Assembly (NCBI GenBank): GCA_938003965.1
Contig: CALKXI010000056.1
Location: 1-45,110 of the forward strand
Direction of reading: 5' to 3'
DNA length: 45,110 bases
Source: an uncultured Chlorobiales bacterium
GTDB lineage: Bacteria > Bacteroidota > Chlorobiia > Chlorobiales > Thermochlorobacteraceae
The position numbers were made by a program, and so were the translations under genes. Shown one piece after another: positions 35,247-45,110 of the stretch; the first letter of the stretch is position 1; each line of letters begins with the position of its first letter. The notes under the pieces were generated by a model. That model had not been told where the DNA came from, ran no database searches, and saw only the letters and a program-made list of their open reading frames with translations.

Positions 35247-35286
35247 CTTCGCCTTCCCCAAATTCAAGCTCGCCCACCTTTCAATG

Positions 35287-36567
35287 CTATTTTTGCGCGA
35301 GCCATAGTTCAGGGTCATATTTATTGCGTCCGTGCCATACCTCGAAATGCACCAATCCACTACCTTGTGCCGATTTTCCCGCCACGCCCAATGGCTGCCC
35401 TGCTGACACGCTTTCGCCCTTGGTTACTTTCACTTCCGAAAGATTTGCATAAACTGTTAGGTAGGCGTTGGCATGACGCACAATCACAATGTTACCGAAC
35501 GTGGGCAGAAATCCGATTTGCGACACCACGCCTTGCGCAACCGCACAAACAGTTGTTCCGACTGATGTTGAAATATCCACGCCGTTGTTGAACGTAACGA
35601 TTTTCAATTCTCTGTTTTCGCTTTCGCCAAAGGTTTTAATAATCACGCCATCTTGAACTGGCCAAGGCAATTTGCCTTTATATTTTTCAAAATCACCTTT
35701 GACTTCGGAATAGATCGGGTCGCTTACACTTGTACTCTGTCCTGCTTGCAATTTTGCTCTGCTTTCACGTGCGCGTTGAATCGCTTCTTCCTCGGCGAAA
35801 AGCATTTTTTGAATTGCATCTTGCAAGGCTTTGGCTTGGGCTTGGCGTTGTGCAATTTGACTTTGCAAGCGTCGCTTATCTCTTCGCAACTTTGCAATTA
35901 ACTTTTCGCGCTCCAGGCGCCGCCCTTCCATCACTTTGGCTTGATAGCGTCGCTGTTCAAGCAGTTTTTCATTTTCAGCAAATCGGGCGTCGAGCTCAGT
36001 TTGAAGTTGAGCGATTTGTTCTTGCTTTTCAGAAATGTCTTGAATTTTAATTTTCCCCGCTTCTTCAAAGCGTTTGATGTATTCAGCACGAACCAGAGCT
36101 TGATTGAACGAACCGGACGAGAAAAGCACTTCTAAATCGCGTTTCACGCCGAACTTGTAAATCCCCACCGCATAGCGCGCAAACGAATTTTTCATCGCCT
36201 CCAATTCGCGCTTAGTTTCTTCCAATTTGCGCTTAGTGCTGGCAATTTGTGCGGCGAGTTTCTTCTGACTGTTTTCCGTTTGACGAATGACTTCTCGATA
36301 CAGTTGAATTTGGTTATCCAAATTTTCAAGGGCTTTCAGAGAGACTTTTTCTTGTTCATCGGCATTGCTTAATTCGCGTTCAAAGGCTTTAATCTGCTGC
36401 TCAATCGTTGCGATGTTCTTTTCAATCTCCTGACGCTCTTTGGTGAGTTGAGAAAGTTCGGCATCACGCGTTTTGAACTTTCCTTTCTTGTTCTGCGCCA
36501 AAAGTTGCGCGTCGTTTAAGAAAACCACAAGGCTAACCAAAAAAATGTAATGCCACGCTTGTTTCAT
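35287..36567 (-). CDS. EnvC-like murein hydrolase activator (coiled coil plus degenerate LytM domain)
   Basis: 426 residues. Signal peptide ~1-25 (YIFLVSLVVFLNDAQLLAQ). Residues ~35-280 form a long coiled coil (ELSQLTKERQEIEKNIATIE, KRKLEETKRELEAMKNSF, KLIAKLRRDKRRLQSQIAQR). Residues ~310-426 form an M23/LytM domain. The metal-site motifs are broken: the HxGID position reads NNGVDIS, the YAHL position YANLS, and the HLHFE position GLVHFE. Only the Asp and the last His remain. This pattern of coiled coil plus inactive LytM is that of EnvC, which activates cell-separation amidases in the periplasm instead of cutting peptidoglycan itself. The partner amidase is not in the window. Confidence 0.85.
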   Translation of the reverse strand: MKQAWHYIFLVSLVVFLNDAQLLAQNKKGKFKTRDAELSQLTKERQEIEKNIATIEQQIKAFERELSNADEQEKVSLKALENLDNQIQLYREVIRQTENSQKKLAAQIASTKRKLEETKRELEAMKNSFARYAVGIYKFGVKRDLEVLFSSGSFNQALVRAEYIKRFEEAGKIKIQDISEKQEQIAQLQTELDARFAENEKLLEQRRYQAKVMEGRRLEREKLIAKLRRDKRRLQSQIAQRQAQAKALQDAIQKMLFAEEEAIQRARESRAKLQAGQSTSVSDPIYSEVKGDFEKYKGKLPWPVQDGVIIKTFGESENRELKIVTFNNGVDISTSVGTTVCAVAQGVVSQIGFLPTFGNIVIVRHANAYLTVYANLSEVKVTKGESVSAGQPLGVAGKSAQGSGLVHFEVWHGRNKYDPELWLAQK

Positions 36568-36629
36568 CTCATCTCGTGTGTCGGCTTTTGAAAATGTGTC
36601 GGTCTTCGACTTGCTTTTCGATAATAAAA

Positions 36630-36654
36630 AAGGCTGAATACCCCATTCAGCCTT
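36630..36654 (-). terminator. Intrinsic terminator after tonB-like gene
   Basis: A 10-bp perfect stem (aaggctgaat 36630-36639, attcagcctt 36645-36654) with a 5-base loop; on the minus strand it is followed by a run of T (tttttattatcg). It lies 68 bases past the stop of the TonB-family gene and upstream of the envC-like gene, separating the two. Confidence 0.85.
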
Positions 36655-36721
36655 GAACCTGCTTATCGTGTTGGTCTGCTGTGCTTATCCGCTGCAAGTT
36701 GTTGTTACATCATCAAAAAAG

Positions 36722-37546
36722 TTATTGAATCTTGAATTTTACAGGAATTGTGATTGCACCGCGCACAGGTGAATTTCCAACCATAGCAGGTTTGAACTTC
36801 GCTTCTTCGGTGAGCACTCGAATCACTTCTTCGTTCAAAAATTTGTTCGCAGGCTGAATCAAACTGATGCGAAGCGGATTTCCTTGCTCATCGACAAAAA
36901 CACGCGCAACCACAGTGCCTTCAATTTTGGCGCGTTTCAATGCCATCGGATACTCAATTTTCGCTTGAATCGCCTCAATGCCACCCACGATTTCCACATC
37001 AGTTTCAGGCAAATCGGCTTGAGCCGCATCCAATTGGCTCAGGCTTTCGCTTTCCTGAATGGCTTTCTGCAACTCTTTCTCTTTGGCAATGTCTTGCACA
37101 CTTGCAACCGTAGTCGGTTCTACTGTTGGCGGTTTTTCTTCTTCCTCTTCCTGTTCTACTTTTTCTTCTTTCTTCGCTTCTTTTTTCGGCTCTTTCAATT
37201 TCTTTACATCAGCAGTTGATTTAGCGGCGGCTAAACTTTCTGCCTTGTCTCCCAGTTTCATGTCGATGCGCTGCGTTATACCGCCAGCAATCATTACACT
37301 TCCGCGCCAAACTGGCTTACCGCGCTTTGTGGCTTTTATTTCATATGAACCTTGCGGCACATCGAGCAGCACATAGTAGCCTTGTGCATTTGAAATTGCA
37401 ACCATTGCTGTCTGCCCTGAGATTGAAACCGTTGCCCCTGCAACAGGTTGACCGTTTTCGTCAAGCACACGCCCGATTAATCGTCCCTGTGCCCATGTTG
37501 ATGACGCAACTAGACAACACAGAACCGCCAGAATGATTTTCTTCAT
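36722..37546 (-). CDS. TonB-family protein with signal peptide and CarboxypepD regulatory domain
   Basis: 274 residues from ATG 37546 (a TTG six codons upstream is less likely). Residues 1-19 are a signal peptide ending STWAQ, not the usual uncleaved TonB anchor. Residues ~20-95 form a CarboxypepD_reg-like beta-sandwich (RLIGRVLDENGQPVAGATVS, YVLLDVPQGSYEIKATKRGK). A Lys/Glu/Pro-rich linker follows (VKKLKEPKKEAKKEEK, then EQEEEEEKPPTVEP). The last ~80 residues are a TonB C-terminal domain (GTVVARVFVDEQGNPLRISL, EEAKFKPAMVGNSPVRGAIT, IPVKFKIQ). TonB normally transduces proton-motive energy to receptors; without a membrane anchor this one may be a periplasmic or outer-surface adaptor. ExbB/ExbD are not nearby. 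Confidence 0.8.
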   Translation of the reverse strand: MKKIILAVLCCLVASSTWAQGRLIGRVLDENGQPVAGATVSISGQTAMVAISNAQGYYVLLDVPQGSYEIKATKRGKPVWRGSVMIAGGITQRIDMKLGDKAESLAAAKSTADVKKLKEPKKEAKKEEKVEQEEEEEKPPTVEPTTVASVQDIAKEKELQKAIQESESLSQLDAAQADLPETDVEIVGGIEAIQAKIEYPMALKRAKIEGTVVARVFVDEQGNPLRISLIQPANKFLNEEVIRVLTEEAKFKPAMVGNSPVRGAITIPVKFKIQ

Positions 37547-37637
37547 TGCAAGTCGTTCTTTCAAGTTTTAATATGGTTAGTTACTTTCTAGACCATTTTA
37601 CTCAAATGTGAACAAGAAATTTGATTTTTCAAAACAG

Positions 37638-39008
37638 CTACTGCTCTTCAACGATAACCTTCGGAACCACATATTCCTTGCGTATCAATGCTGGAAAGTA
37701 TGCGACCACTTCCGACGGCTTTGGTCTTCCGCCTGCAAACCCTGTTACACTTGGCGGACCGGTCAAAATCAATGGTGCAATTTCATAGCCGAATCGCTCA
37801 ACTTTTTTCTTATCGCTGTCCCTAACCCCAACACGCATCTGCACTTCATTCACATGTGCCACATTTTCCAAATGTTGATGGCAGGCGTTTGCGCCAATGA
37901 ATTCAGTTCGTATTTCCTCGAACGTCAAGCCGAGATTTTTCAATCGCGCTCTTAAAATCTCATCGGCGCGTTTTGCTTTTTTGAGTGCGTCCGGTGCCGA
38001 ATAGGTTAGAGAGCCAACCGCCGTCCAACCGTCTGAATACGAAATAGAAACCTTGTAGAACGGCGTGGCGGGCTTGCCTTTAATGCCGAAAACGCGCACT
38101 CGATTTTCAGCAACATCTTCGAGATGAATCGTTGTAAAATCAGCAATGCAGTCGGGCGTGATGTATTCAGTTGGATTGCCAATTTCATAGAGCAGTTGTT
38201 CTTTGAGCACGTCGCTACGAATCAAGCCGCCTGTGCCCTCGTGCTTGGTGATGAAAAATTCACCGTTGGGATAGGCTTCAGCGATGGGGAAGCCAATGTT
38301 TTCAAGGTCGGGCACGCTTTCCCAATCGCCGAGAAAGTTGCCGCCGCTGGCTTGTCCACCGCACTCCAAGAGATGCCCTGCCACCGTTCCCGCCGCCAGT
38401 AAATCCCAATCGGATTCTTTCCAACCGAATTCATAAATCATCGGCGCGAGCGTTAAGCCTGTGTCGGTGCACCGTCCTGTGATCACGATTTGCGCGCCTT
38501 GTTCTAAACATGCGGCAATCGGAAACGCGCCGAAATAAACATTCGCGCTCAGTACACGGCTTCGCACTGTCGCAAGTGGTTCGCCTGTTTCCATGTGCGT
38601 GAGCGGCTCGCCTTTGGCGATGAGGTCGTCGAGTTGCGCCATAATATCATCGCCTATCACCACACCGACTTTGAGATGTTTCACGCCTAATTGTTTAGCG
38701 ATTTCAAAAATTTTATCGCGACATGCAAGGGGATTAACGCCGCCTGCATTTGAAATCACCTTGATATTTTTTTCGAGAATATCCGGCAGAACTTCTCTGA
38801 TGACTTCGGGGAAATCGCGTGCGTAGCCGAGCAATGGGTCTTTTTGGCGTTGCTTCTGCATAATGCTCATGGTTACTTCGGCGAGGTAGTCGAGCATCAT
38901 GTAGTCAATCGCCGTATTGCCCTTGGAGCGGCGCACTTGGTCAATCGGTGCGCGCTGTAAATCGCCCCAGAAGCCTTGTCCTGACGCGATACGAATCAAT
39001 GGTTTCAT
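37638..39008 (-). CDS. AtuA family protein (DUF1446)
   Basis: 456 residues from ATG 39008, 17 bases after the guaA stop; a GTG at 39035 would overlap guaA. DUF1446/AtuA hallmarks: [80 protein letters not shown] followed by [18 protein letters not shown], and [18 protein letters not shown]. These match the full-length family. Family knowledge: AtuA is needed for acyclic terpene utilisation in Pseudomonas, but most homologues, including those in Bacteroidota, have no proven reaction. The usual small AtuA-like partner (DUF4387) is not seen next to it. Probably co-transcribed with guaA and the penicillin-binding protein gene. Confidence 0.85.
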   Translation of the reverse strand: MKPLIRIASGQGFWGDLQRAPIDQVRRSKGNTAIDYMMLDYLAEVTMSIMQKQRQKDPLLGYARDFPEVIREVLPDILEKNIKVISNAGGVNPLACRDKIFEIAKQLGVKHLKVGVVIGDDIMAQLDDLIAKGEPLTHMETGEPLATVRSRVLSANVYFGAFPIAACLEQGAQIVITGRCTDTGLTLAPMIYEFGWKESDWDLLAAGTVAGHLLECGGQASGGNFLGDWESVPDLENIGFPIAEAYPNGEFFITKHEGTGGLIRSDVLKEQLLYEIGNPTEYITPDCIADFTTIHLEDVAENRVRVFGIKGKPATPFYKVSISYSDGWTAVGSLTYSAPDALKKAKRADEILRARLKNLGLTFEEIRTEFIGANACHQHLENVAHVNEVQMRVGVRDSDKKKVERFGYEIAPLILTGPPSVTGFAGGRPKPSEVVAYFPALIRKEYVVPKVIVEEQ

Positions 39009-39025
39009 GGCACTTGGTTTTGTAG

Positions 39026-40567
39026 TTATTCCCACTCAATCGTGGCAGGTGGCTTTGAACTAATGTCGTAAGTAACACGATTGATGCCGCGCACTTCGTT
39101 GATAATTCGGTTAGAGACGTGCGCAAGAAAATCGTAAGGCAGCTGCGCCCAATCTGCCGTCATGCCGTCGGTGGATGTTACGGCGCGAAGCGCAACTGCG
39201 TTTTCGTAGGTGCGATTATCGCCCATTACACCGACGGTGTTTATGGGCAATAGGACCGTAAAGGCTTGCCAGACTTTGTGATATAGCCCTTGTGCTTTAA
39301 GTTCAGAAATAAAAATTGAATCGGCTTCGCGGAGCAAATCGCATCGCTCTTTGGTTACTGCGCCCAAAATGCGCACCGCAAGACCGGGACCAGGGAACGG
39401 ATGTCGCCCTAAAATCTCGTCAGGCACGCCGAGCAACTTTCCAACCTCGCGCACTTCGTCTTTGAACAATTCGCGAAGTGGCTCAATGAGTTTAAGTTTC
39501 ATTCGCTTCGGCAATCCGCCTACATTGTGATGCGTCTTGATAGTTTGCGAAGGACCTTTCACCGAGACGCTCTCAATCACATCAGGGTAAAGTGTGCCCT
39601 GCACTAAAAATTTTTCGCGGTCGATATGCGCCTCGAAGATTTCGATGAAAGTTTTTCCGATGATTTTTCGCTTTTGTTCAGGATTCGCGACGCCTTTCAA
39701 TCGTTTCAGAAAAAGGTCGCTTGCGTCGACAAAATCAAGCCGCAAGCCTAATGTTTTCAAGGCGTTTCGGACTTCTTTGGCTTCGTTTTTTCGGAGCAAG
39801 CCGTTATCGACGAACACGCATTTCAAATTTTTGCCAATGGCTTTTGAGACAAGCACCGCCGCCACCGTTGAATCGACGCCGCCCGAAAGTGCGCAGGCTA
39901 CCTTTTCTTTGCCCACAATCTCTTTCACTTTCTCAATTTCTTGCTCGATAAAATCCTTCGTCGTCCAATCTTTTTTCAAGCCTGCAATTTCAAAGAGAAA
40001 ATTGGCAAGAATCTCTCTTCCATGCTGCGTGTGATGCACTTCGGGATGGAACTGCACGCCATAAATTTTTTCAGTGTCGGAAATCATTTCAACAGCGCAC
40101 ATTTCTGCGTTTTCGCTTCGCGCCGTTACGACGAAGTTCGGTGGCAGTTTTGTAACCTTATCGCCATGCGACATCCACACTTCTGAATCGCTGATATTTT
40201 TGAACAAGGGATTTTTGGACATACTGTTCAGTTGCATGACACTGATTTTTGCGCGTCCGAACTCACGCTTTCGTGCGTTCTCGACTTTGCCTCCGAAGTG
40301 TTGCACGATGGTTTGCAATCCGTAGCAGATGCCAAGCATTGGAAGATGAAGGTCGTAAATTTTTTCGTCGGGCTTTGGGGCAAATTTTTCATAAACGCTT
40401 GACGGTCCGCCTGAAAAAATCAAGGCTTTTGGATGCAATGATTTAATTTTTTCGGCAGGCGTGTGATAGGGAAAAATTTCACAATAGACGCCAAGTTCGC
40501 GCACGCGCCTTGCAATCAGTTGCGTGTATTGCGAACCGAAGTCAAGCACAATGACAGATGGCAGCAT
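39026..40567 (-). CDS. guaA: GMP synthase (glutamine-hydrolysing)
   Basis: 513 residues from ATG 40567 ([20 protein letters not shown]); the frame is open upstream into the preceding gene but the extension is not part of the family. The glutamine amidotransferase domain has the nucleophile Cys81 in GICYGLQ and the His-Glu pair in [11 protein letters not shown]. The ATP-pyrophosphatase domain has [11 protein letters not shown]. Further hallmarks are [46 protein letters not shown] and the dimerisation end [17 protein letters not shown]. Role: XMP + ATP + glutamine to GMP, the last step of guanine nucleotide synthesis. Normal length and intact motifs. It lies 25 bases downstream of the penicillin-binding protein gene. 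Confidence 0.97.
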   Translation of the reverse strand: MLPSVIVLDFGSQYTQLIARRVRELGVYCEIFPYHTPAEKIKSLHPKALIFSGGPSSVYEKFAPKPDEKIYDLHLPMLGICYGLQTIVQHFGGKVENARKREFGRAKISVMQLNSMSKNPLFKNISDSEVWMSHGDKVTKLPPNFVVTARSENAEMCAVEMISDTEKIYGVQFHPEVHHTQHGREILANFLFEIAGLKKDWTTKDFIEQEIEKVKEIVGKEKVACALSGGVDSTVAAVLVSKAIGKNLKCVFVDNGLLRKNEAKEVRNALKTLGLRLDFVDASDLFLKRLKGVANPEQKRKIIGKTFIEIFEAHIDREKFLVQGTLYPDVIESVSVKGPSQTIKTHHNVGGLPKRMKLKLIEPLRELFKDEVREVGKLLGVPDEILGRHPFPGPGLAVRILGAVTKERCDLLREADSIFISELKAQGLYHKVWQAFTVLLPINTVGVMGDNRTYENAVALRAVTSTDGMTADWAQLPYDFLAHVSNRIINEVRGINRVTYDISSKPPATIEWE

Positions 40568-40592
40568 GGTTTTTTGATGTGTTGATATTGAT

Positions 40593-42926
40593 TCAGAACT
40601 GCCCCTCGCCGCGCTTTTTCGTCGGAATTGATTGCGGCAACGAGAGCGTATCCGATGAGCTATAAAGCGACGCATAGCGTTTAAGACTTGCATCGGTGAA
40701 GTATTCTACGTATGCGTCAGGCGTTGCTGATTCAGTAAAGCGCCCGCTCTTTTTTGAGACAAGCCTGCCTTGCACTTTCTCTGGTTTAATGAAATATCGT
40801 GGTTGCAAGCCGAGCGACTTATCCTCGTAGCAGGCTTTCATGAAGTTTGCCCATATCGGCAGGGCGGCGCGAGAGCCTTGACCGTATTCCATTGAGGTGT
40901 ATTGGATTCGCATGTCGTCAAAGCCCGTCCAGACCCCGCAGGCTAATTGCGGTGTAATGCCCACAAACCAAGCGTCAGCGTTGTTTTGCGTAGTGCCAGT
41001 TTTGCCCCCTGCTTCCAAGCGGAAGTTGTAGCGGAATCGTGCTGCCGAGCCTGTGCCACCGTCCATTACTGATTTGAGCATCGTGACCATCACATAATTT
41101 GTCTCTTCGCTAATGGCTTCCCATCGGTCTGTTTTGTAGCTGGCAATCGTGCTCGAAAACTTATCATCAATTCGCAAAATGGCGATTGGCTCAACATGAA
41201 CGCCGTTGTTAGCAAAAGTGCTGTATGCACTCGTCAGTTCAAGCGGCGTTACTTCTGATGTGCCAAGTGCGAGTGAAAGGTCTTGTCGGAGCGGCGAACT
41301 AATGCCCATTTTTTTAGCATACTTGATAATTTCTTCGGGCGGAACATGTTGCTGTGCCAAGCGCACAGTTACATAGTTAAGCGAATTTTTCAGCGCATCG
41401 CGCAGCGAGGTAAATCCGCCAATTTCGTTATCCGCATTCTTCGGCGTCCAAACGCGGTCTTTGGCGTTGATGGTAGTTTGAATGGCAATCGGTTGATTGA
41501 GCAGTTGATAACTCGGTGGAATGCCTTTGTCAATCGCAACCGTATAAACAAACGGCTTGAAGGTCGAGCCGGGCTGACGGCGCGCTTGCCAAACGTGGTC
41601 GAGTTTGTATTTCTCAAAATCTCTTCCACCAACCCATGCCTTGATGTGCCCCGTCGAAGGCTCTATGGCAACTAACGCCGCTTGAACAACTAACTTTTCG
41701 GCAAGCAAACTATCGAGCCATGGCTTGTCGCTTTTCAACTGCTCGAGTGCTTTCTTTTCGGGCACACCGCTTTCAACCAACCGCTTGAACCGCTCCGACT
41801 CTTTCACAAATTTTTCTTGTAACTCCTGACCTTTCCGTGATTTCCAATTCCATGACTTCTCAATCTTCTCTTGCAAAAATTTTAGATGCTCGTTGTAGGC
41901 TTTCTCGGCGTAAGCCTGCATGCGCGAGTCGAGCGTTGTGGTTACAATTAAACCATCTCGGAACACATCAAACTTAAACTTCGCCGCTTCTTTTTTGAGT
42001 TGCTGTCGGACATACTCGGTGAAATATGGCGCAATTCCTCTATCGGTAACCGGCGTGAACTTCAGTTCAATTGGCTTTAACTTTTCCTTTGTGGCTTGCT
42101 CTGGCGTCAGAAAGTCTGCCTTGACCATCAAGTCTAAAATCACATCTCGGCGCTTTTTCGAAACCTGAATGTTATCGACAGGGTTGTAATCTTCGGGGCT
42201 TTTGAGAATACCAATGAGCGTCGCACTTTCGCTTACAGTCAGTTTGGAAGCCGGCTTTGCAAAGTAAGTCCAAGCCGCCGCTTCTGCGCCGTAAGCCCCT
42301 TTGCCGAAATAAACCGTGTTGAGGTAAAGCTCGAGAATTTCATTTTTGGTATAAGTGCGCTCAATTTGAATAGCAATCATCAGTTCTTGCACTTTGCGCT
42401 TGATGTGGCGTGCAGGCGTGAGCCATAAATTCTTCGCTAATTGTTGCGTAATCGTTGATGCGCCGTGCGCGCGTCTGCCGCTGGCAACCCGACCGATGTT
42501 TTCAACCATCGCAATCGCAAGGCGACGCAAGTTTAATCCCCAATGATTGTAGAACTCAACATCTTCCGTTGCGATTAAGGCGTTGATTAAATTTTTGGAG
42601 ATGGAATCGAGCGGAACAGCGGTGCGATTTTCCATGAAAAATTTCGTCAGCAACACGCCGTCGTAAGAATAAACTTCGGTCGCTAATTGTGGTTTCGGAT
42701 TTTCCAACTGTTCAAGGCTCGGCAAGTCGGTAGCCCAATAAATCATTATTCCAATAACAGAACCGAGAATCAGAAAAACAGCGGTAAGTGAGACCGTGTA
42801 AATTCGTTCTCTCCACTTGCGACGTGCGGCAAGTCGACGCCGATAGGTCGGGTCGTTGAGGTAGCGTTCTCGCAAGTCAGAACTGTAAGCGTCGTCTTTT
42901 GGATTGTGTTCGCTTTTATCGTTCAT
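40593..42926 (-). CDS. Penicillin-binding protein 1A (bifunctional transglycosylase/transpeptidase)
   Basis: 777 residues. A cytoplasmic basic tail is followed by one membrane helix at ~42-65 ([20 protein letters not shown]). The GT51 transglycosylase domain (~85-255) has the catalytic-glutamate motif [12 protein letters not shown] and [17 protein letters not shown]. The transpeptidase domain has the SxxK motif [29 protein letters not shown] as the SxN motif, and GGKTGTT as the KTG motif. The region [15 protein letters not shown] is a coiled insertion. Role: glycan polymerisation and peptide cross-linking at the inner membrane. Length is normal for class A PBPs. First gene of the PBP1A-guaA-atuA cluster; 97 bases separate it from the unrelated gene upstream. 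Confidence 0.95.
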   Translation of the reverse strand: MNDKSEHNPKDDAYSSDLRERYLNDPTYRRRLAARRKWRERIYTVSLTAVFLILGSVIGIMIYWATDLPSLEQLENPKPQLATEVYSYDGVLLTKFFMENRTAVPLDSISKNLINALIATEDVEFYNHWGLNLRRLAIAMVENIGRVASGRRAHGASTITQQLAKNLWLTPARHIKRKVQELMIAIQIERTYTKNEILELYLNTVYFGKGAYGAEAAAWTYFAKPASKLTVSESATLIGILKSPEDYNPVDNIQVSKKRRDVILDLMVKADFLTPEQATKEKLKPIELKFTPVTDRGIAPYFTEYVRQQLKKEAAKFKFDVFRDGLIVTTTLDSRMQAYAEKAYNEHLKFLQEKIEKSWNWKSRKGQELQEKFVKESERFKRLVESGVPEKKALEQLKSDKPWLDSLLAEKLVVQAALVAIEPSTGHIKAWVGGRDFEKYKLDHVWQARRQPGSTFKPFVYTVAIDKGIPPSYQLLNQPIAIQTTINAKDRVWTPKNADNEIGGFTSLRDALKNSLNYVTVRLAQQHVPPEEIIKYAKKMGISSPLRQDLSLALGTSEVTPLELTSAYSTFANNGVHVEPIAILRIDDKFSSTIASYKTDRWEAISEETNYVMVTMLKSVMDGGTGSAARFRYNFRLEAGGKTGTTQNNADAWFVGITPQLACGVWTGFDDMRIQYTSMEYGQGSRAALPIWANFMKACYEDKSLGLQPRYFIKPEKVQGRLVSKKSGRFTESATPDAYVEYFTDASLKRYASLYSSSDTLSLPQSIPTKKRGEGQF

Positions 42927-43023
42927 GCTTCAATCAACTTTTTGCTCCAAATTTTTGGCATAGATAGGTAACTTTTCAGCCGATTTTATTTCGGCGCAAA
43001 TTTACATTTTTCAAGGACAATCG

Positions 43024-44784
43024 TTAGACTTTTCGCTCCGCCCAAAGCCCCGCAATAGCCAACATCAAACACAGCGCGCACAAGAGCCTCACGCTCATGT
43101 CGCGTTCAAGATGTTTCATCTCGGCACTTCGTTGCTCAACGCCATTGTGTTGCACGGCTTTCAGAGTTTCTTTCCGACGCCTCTCTTTTCGCAACGATTC
43201 AAACATCGTTTCGTCCGAAATAAACGCCCAAAATTCTTCTCCGCTATTGACTTTGAACGCAATCCAACCGCTTTCGCTTGCCCAATATCGCCCGCGCCAC
43301 GCCACCGGGTTCAGCACATCTTGCCGAAGTGGCACGGGCGTTTCTTGTAAGCCTTCTTGTATGATGAGACGCGGCGAATCTACTACGGTTTGAACTTGAA
43401 ATTCAATCGGCTCGTGTGCGATGTTAAGTGTTGAAACCGTTACTACCGTTTCGCTTGCGCGTTTTGCGATTGCAGATAAGAGATGCGCCCAATACGACGC
43501 ATAAACATTTGCCTTTCCCTCCAATCGCCACTGATACGCATTCTCAACAAGGCTCATTGCAATTCTTCCGAATCCCTTTTGATGAAAGGCGGCAACGCTC
43601 CGCCCGTCTGAATCTTCGAGTAACGATTGCACGCCAAAGTCAGGCTGAATCACGACGGCGTCTAATGAAATGGGCGGCGATTCGAATTGATTCCAACGAA
43701 TAGATTGCTCTCTTGCTTGATGCGCACGAAATCGGAACGGCTGAAAAAATCTGAGCGACGGCTCTCTGAACAGCACGCTATCCCTCTCGGTGATGAACAC
43801 GCCTAAGCCTTCTTGCTCAATCGTCTTTTCCAACGCAACTCGCTCCGACACCGAAAGCGATGCCAATGTTTCTGCGTCAATCATCACGACGTCAAATCGC
43901 GACAATGTTTTGCGCGAGAGCGGCACAAGCGATTGGCTTTGCATATTCCAAAACTCTTCACGGTATCGCGCCTTTCCGACCATCACTCGCGTTGCGAAGC
44001 GATAACCGTTTTCCGTCAGAAAATTTTTCAGATACTTGATTTCAAAGGTCGGTTTTGATTGCAACACAAGAATCGATAAAGGCTTATTTGGCAAAACCGA
44101 AATCCCCCACTTCTCTTCTTTGCCGTCGAGCACGAGCGAAGAATTCTGTTTGCCTAATTGCTTTGGCGTGAATGAAAATTCAAACGGCGTTTCGTCATGC
44201 AAGTTTGAAATTGAGTCAATCAGAATTTGATTTGCTCGGAACTCTAATTTCTGAAATGTTCCTCGAACAAGTCCTTTCACTCGCAACACATCGCCAAGCC
44301 TGATGCTTTGAACGCCTTGCAGGTCGACAATGCCTTTTGGTAGTTCAGATTGGTGAAAAAAGAGTTTCCGCCCGCGAAGCCTTGATAAATCAGCCTTATC
44401 CAGTCCGTTGCCGAATATGTGAATTTCACTTGTTGGAAAATTTCTCGCTAAAACGCCCGCGTCTTGAATGTGCGACGCTCGCGGATTCGGATTGAGCGAA
44501 AAACATTCAAAGGTATTGGTCTCGATTAAAGAGTCCAAGCGTTCGGAACTCATCGTGTCGGTGAGCAGTGCGATTTTCTTCGGTGGCGTTTGCACAAGGC
44601 GTGCGGGTTCAAGCCCTAACAGCGCAAGCGCGAGAATGGCGATGACACTTAATCCCAACCGAAGCCACAGGCGTTTTTTCGCCGTGCGGCGTAGTTCCTT
44701 CGTCAAAGTGAGCGTTGCAAGAATCGCACAGAGCAAGAGCACAAGGGCGATTTGCCAACTTTCTGCTTGAAAGAGAATCGGCAT
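43024..44784 (-). CDS. Membrane protein of unknown function (GATase-like/Bat-associated type)
   Basis: 586 residues. Two membrane helices at the N-terminus (~8-27 LLCAILATLTLT, ~42-60 LRLGLSVIAILALALLGLEP), a ~500-residue periplasmic portion, and a final helix at ~565-583 (RLLCALCLMLAIAGLW). The centre reads as an alpha/beta GATase-like fold (SILVLQSKPTFEIKYLKNFL, RFDVVMIDAETLASLSVSE, EQEGLGVFITERDSVLFREP) without a catalytic triad I can identify. Similar proteins occur next to MoxR/BatA-type clusters in Bacteroidota; that comparison is from memory. Its ATG overlaps the stop of the preceding gene by one base (TAATG), so translation is coupled. Confidence 0.6.
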   Translation of the reverse strand: MPILFQAESWQIALVLLLCAILATLTLTKELRRTAKKRLWLRLGLSVIAILALALLGLEPARLVQTPPKKIALLTDTMSSERLDSLIETNTFECFSLNPNPRASHIQDAGVLARNFPTSEIHIFGNGLDKADLSRLRGRKLFFHQSELPKGIVDLQGVQSIRLGDVLRVKGLVRGTFQKLEFRANQILIDSISNLHDETPFEFSFTPKQLGKQNSSLVLDGKEEKWGISVLPNKPLSILVLQSKPTFEIKYLKNFLTENGYRFATRVMVGKARYREEFWNMQSQSLVPLSRKTLSRFDVVMIDAETLASLSVSERVALEKTIEQEGLGVFITERDSVLFREPSLRFFQPFRFRAHQAREQSIRWNQFESPPISLDAVVIQPDFGVQSLLEDSDGRSVAAFHQKGFGRIAMSLVENAYQWRLEGKANVYASYWAHLLSAIAKRASETVVTVSTLNIAHEPIEFQVQTVVDSPRLIIQEGLQETPVPLRQDVLNPVAWRGRYWASESGWIAFKVNSGEEFWAFISDETMFESLRKERRRKETLKAVQHNGVEQRSAEMKHLERDMSVRLLCALCLMLAIAGLWAERKV

Positions 44785-45110
44785 TATCGTTTTTCGTTTA
44801 GCAATTTGAAATACCGATTCGTCAGTTGCGACCTTCCCGCGTGTTCCGATTTCGGCAGTTGATACGGCACAGGAAGCACCTCAACGAACGCCCGTTGAAC
44901 GCGCAACACTTCTTCTTGTGAACAGGCGCGCTCAGATTTCGCATCGGTTATGATTTGTCGGAGCGATTGCAACGCTGAAAGTTCTTTCAAATTTTTTTCA
45001 AGCGCGAATTGAGCAAAGGTTTTTCCCGCATCTTCAAGCGTTGCGAGTTCATCGTTTGACAATACCTTTTTTCCATCGTTCAAAATGTTGAGCGCGTTTT
45101 TTATCACTTC
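44784..45110 (-). CDS. C-terminal end of an uncharacterised protein (5' truncated)
   Basis: The last ~108 residues of a protein that begins beyond the right edge; the GTG at 45107 is in frame but is probably an internal Val. The visible part is helical and charged (LSNDELATLEDAGKTFAQFA, LEKNLKELSALQSLRQIITD, ACSQEEVLRVQRAFVEVLPV) and ends RYFKLLNEKR. No family recognised. Its stop TAA shares a base with the ATG of the next gene, which implies a common operon and joint function. Confidence 0.5.
   Translation of the reverse strand, partial: EVIKNALNILNDGKKVLSNDELATLEDAGKTFAQFALEKNLKELSALQSLRQIITDAKSERACSQEEVLRVQRAFVEVLPVPYQLPKSEHAGRSQLTNRYFKLLNEKR

Noticed and set aside
40568-40693. 42-codon N-terminal extension of GMP synthase
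   Set aside because: The frame is open but overlaps the end of the PBP1A gene; the family start is the ATG at 40567.

Overview
The window reads as chromosome of a Gram-negative, gliding-type bacterium of the Bacteroidota/Chlorobiota/Ignavibacteriota (FCB) lineage. The evidence is: secreted proteins ending in the type IX secretion (T9SS) sorting domain with the NYPNPFNP signature, a PorV/PorQ-family outer membrane protein, a CarboxypepD-type TonB-dependent receptor, a GlgE-like maltosyltransferase end, class I fructose-1,6-bisphosphatase and an MglA-type polarity GTPase. A Chloroherpeton-like organism would fit, but no gene here fixes the genus. I found no tRNA, rRNA, transposase, phage gene or CRISPR array. 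Gene density is high and most genes sit in same-strand runs.

Layout. 1-343: the 3' end of a glgE-like gene. 640-3429: a secreted T9SS nuclease-like protein, bracketed by degenerate inverted intergenic repeats. 3574-5016: apaG (-) and degV (+). 5044-16627: a minus-strand run of six cell-surface genes (FlgD/T9SS-like secreted protein, T9SS OB-fold protein, lipoprotein, TonB-dependent receptor, PorV-like protein, beta-propeller-like lipoprotein). 16856-19218 (+): queuosine-precursor transporter, a small four-helix membrane protein and an SPFH/prohibitin-like protein. 19284-21860 (-): recJ and a lysine-rich protein of unknown function. 22297-23853: fbp (+) and a DUF427 protein (-).

24024-35199 (+) is the most interesting stretch. 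It is a self-contained chemosensory-to-polarity locus: an MCP with two HAMP domains, a 2057-residue hybrid CheA (repeated undescribed N-terminal segments, a long acidic linker, two recently duplicated Hpt domains, kinase core, built-in CheW and REC), a REC-PATAN-roadblock response regulator, an MglB-like roadblock protein and an MglA GTPase. No free CheW, CheR, CheB or CheY is present. The fused roadblock domain suggests that phosphorelay output acts directly on the MglA/MglB switch.

35287-45110 (-): a degenerate-LytM EnvC-like hydrolase activator, an unusual TonB-family protein with a signal peptide and a CarboxypepD domain, then a cluster of penicillin-binding protein 1A, GMP synthase and an AtuA/DUF1446 protein, and finally two translationally coupled proteins of unknown function, the last running off the window. 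Several intrinsic terminator hairpins mark transcription unit ends. Calls rest on reading translated motifs by eye; no database search was run.
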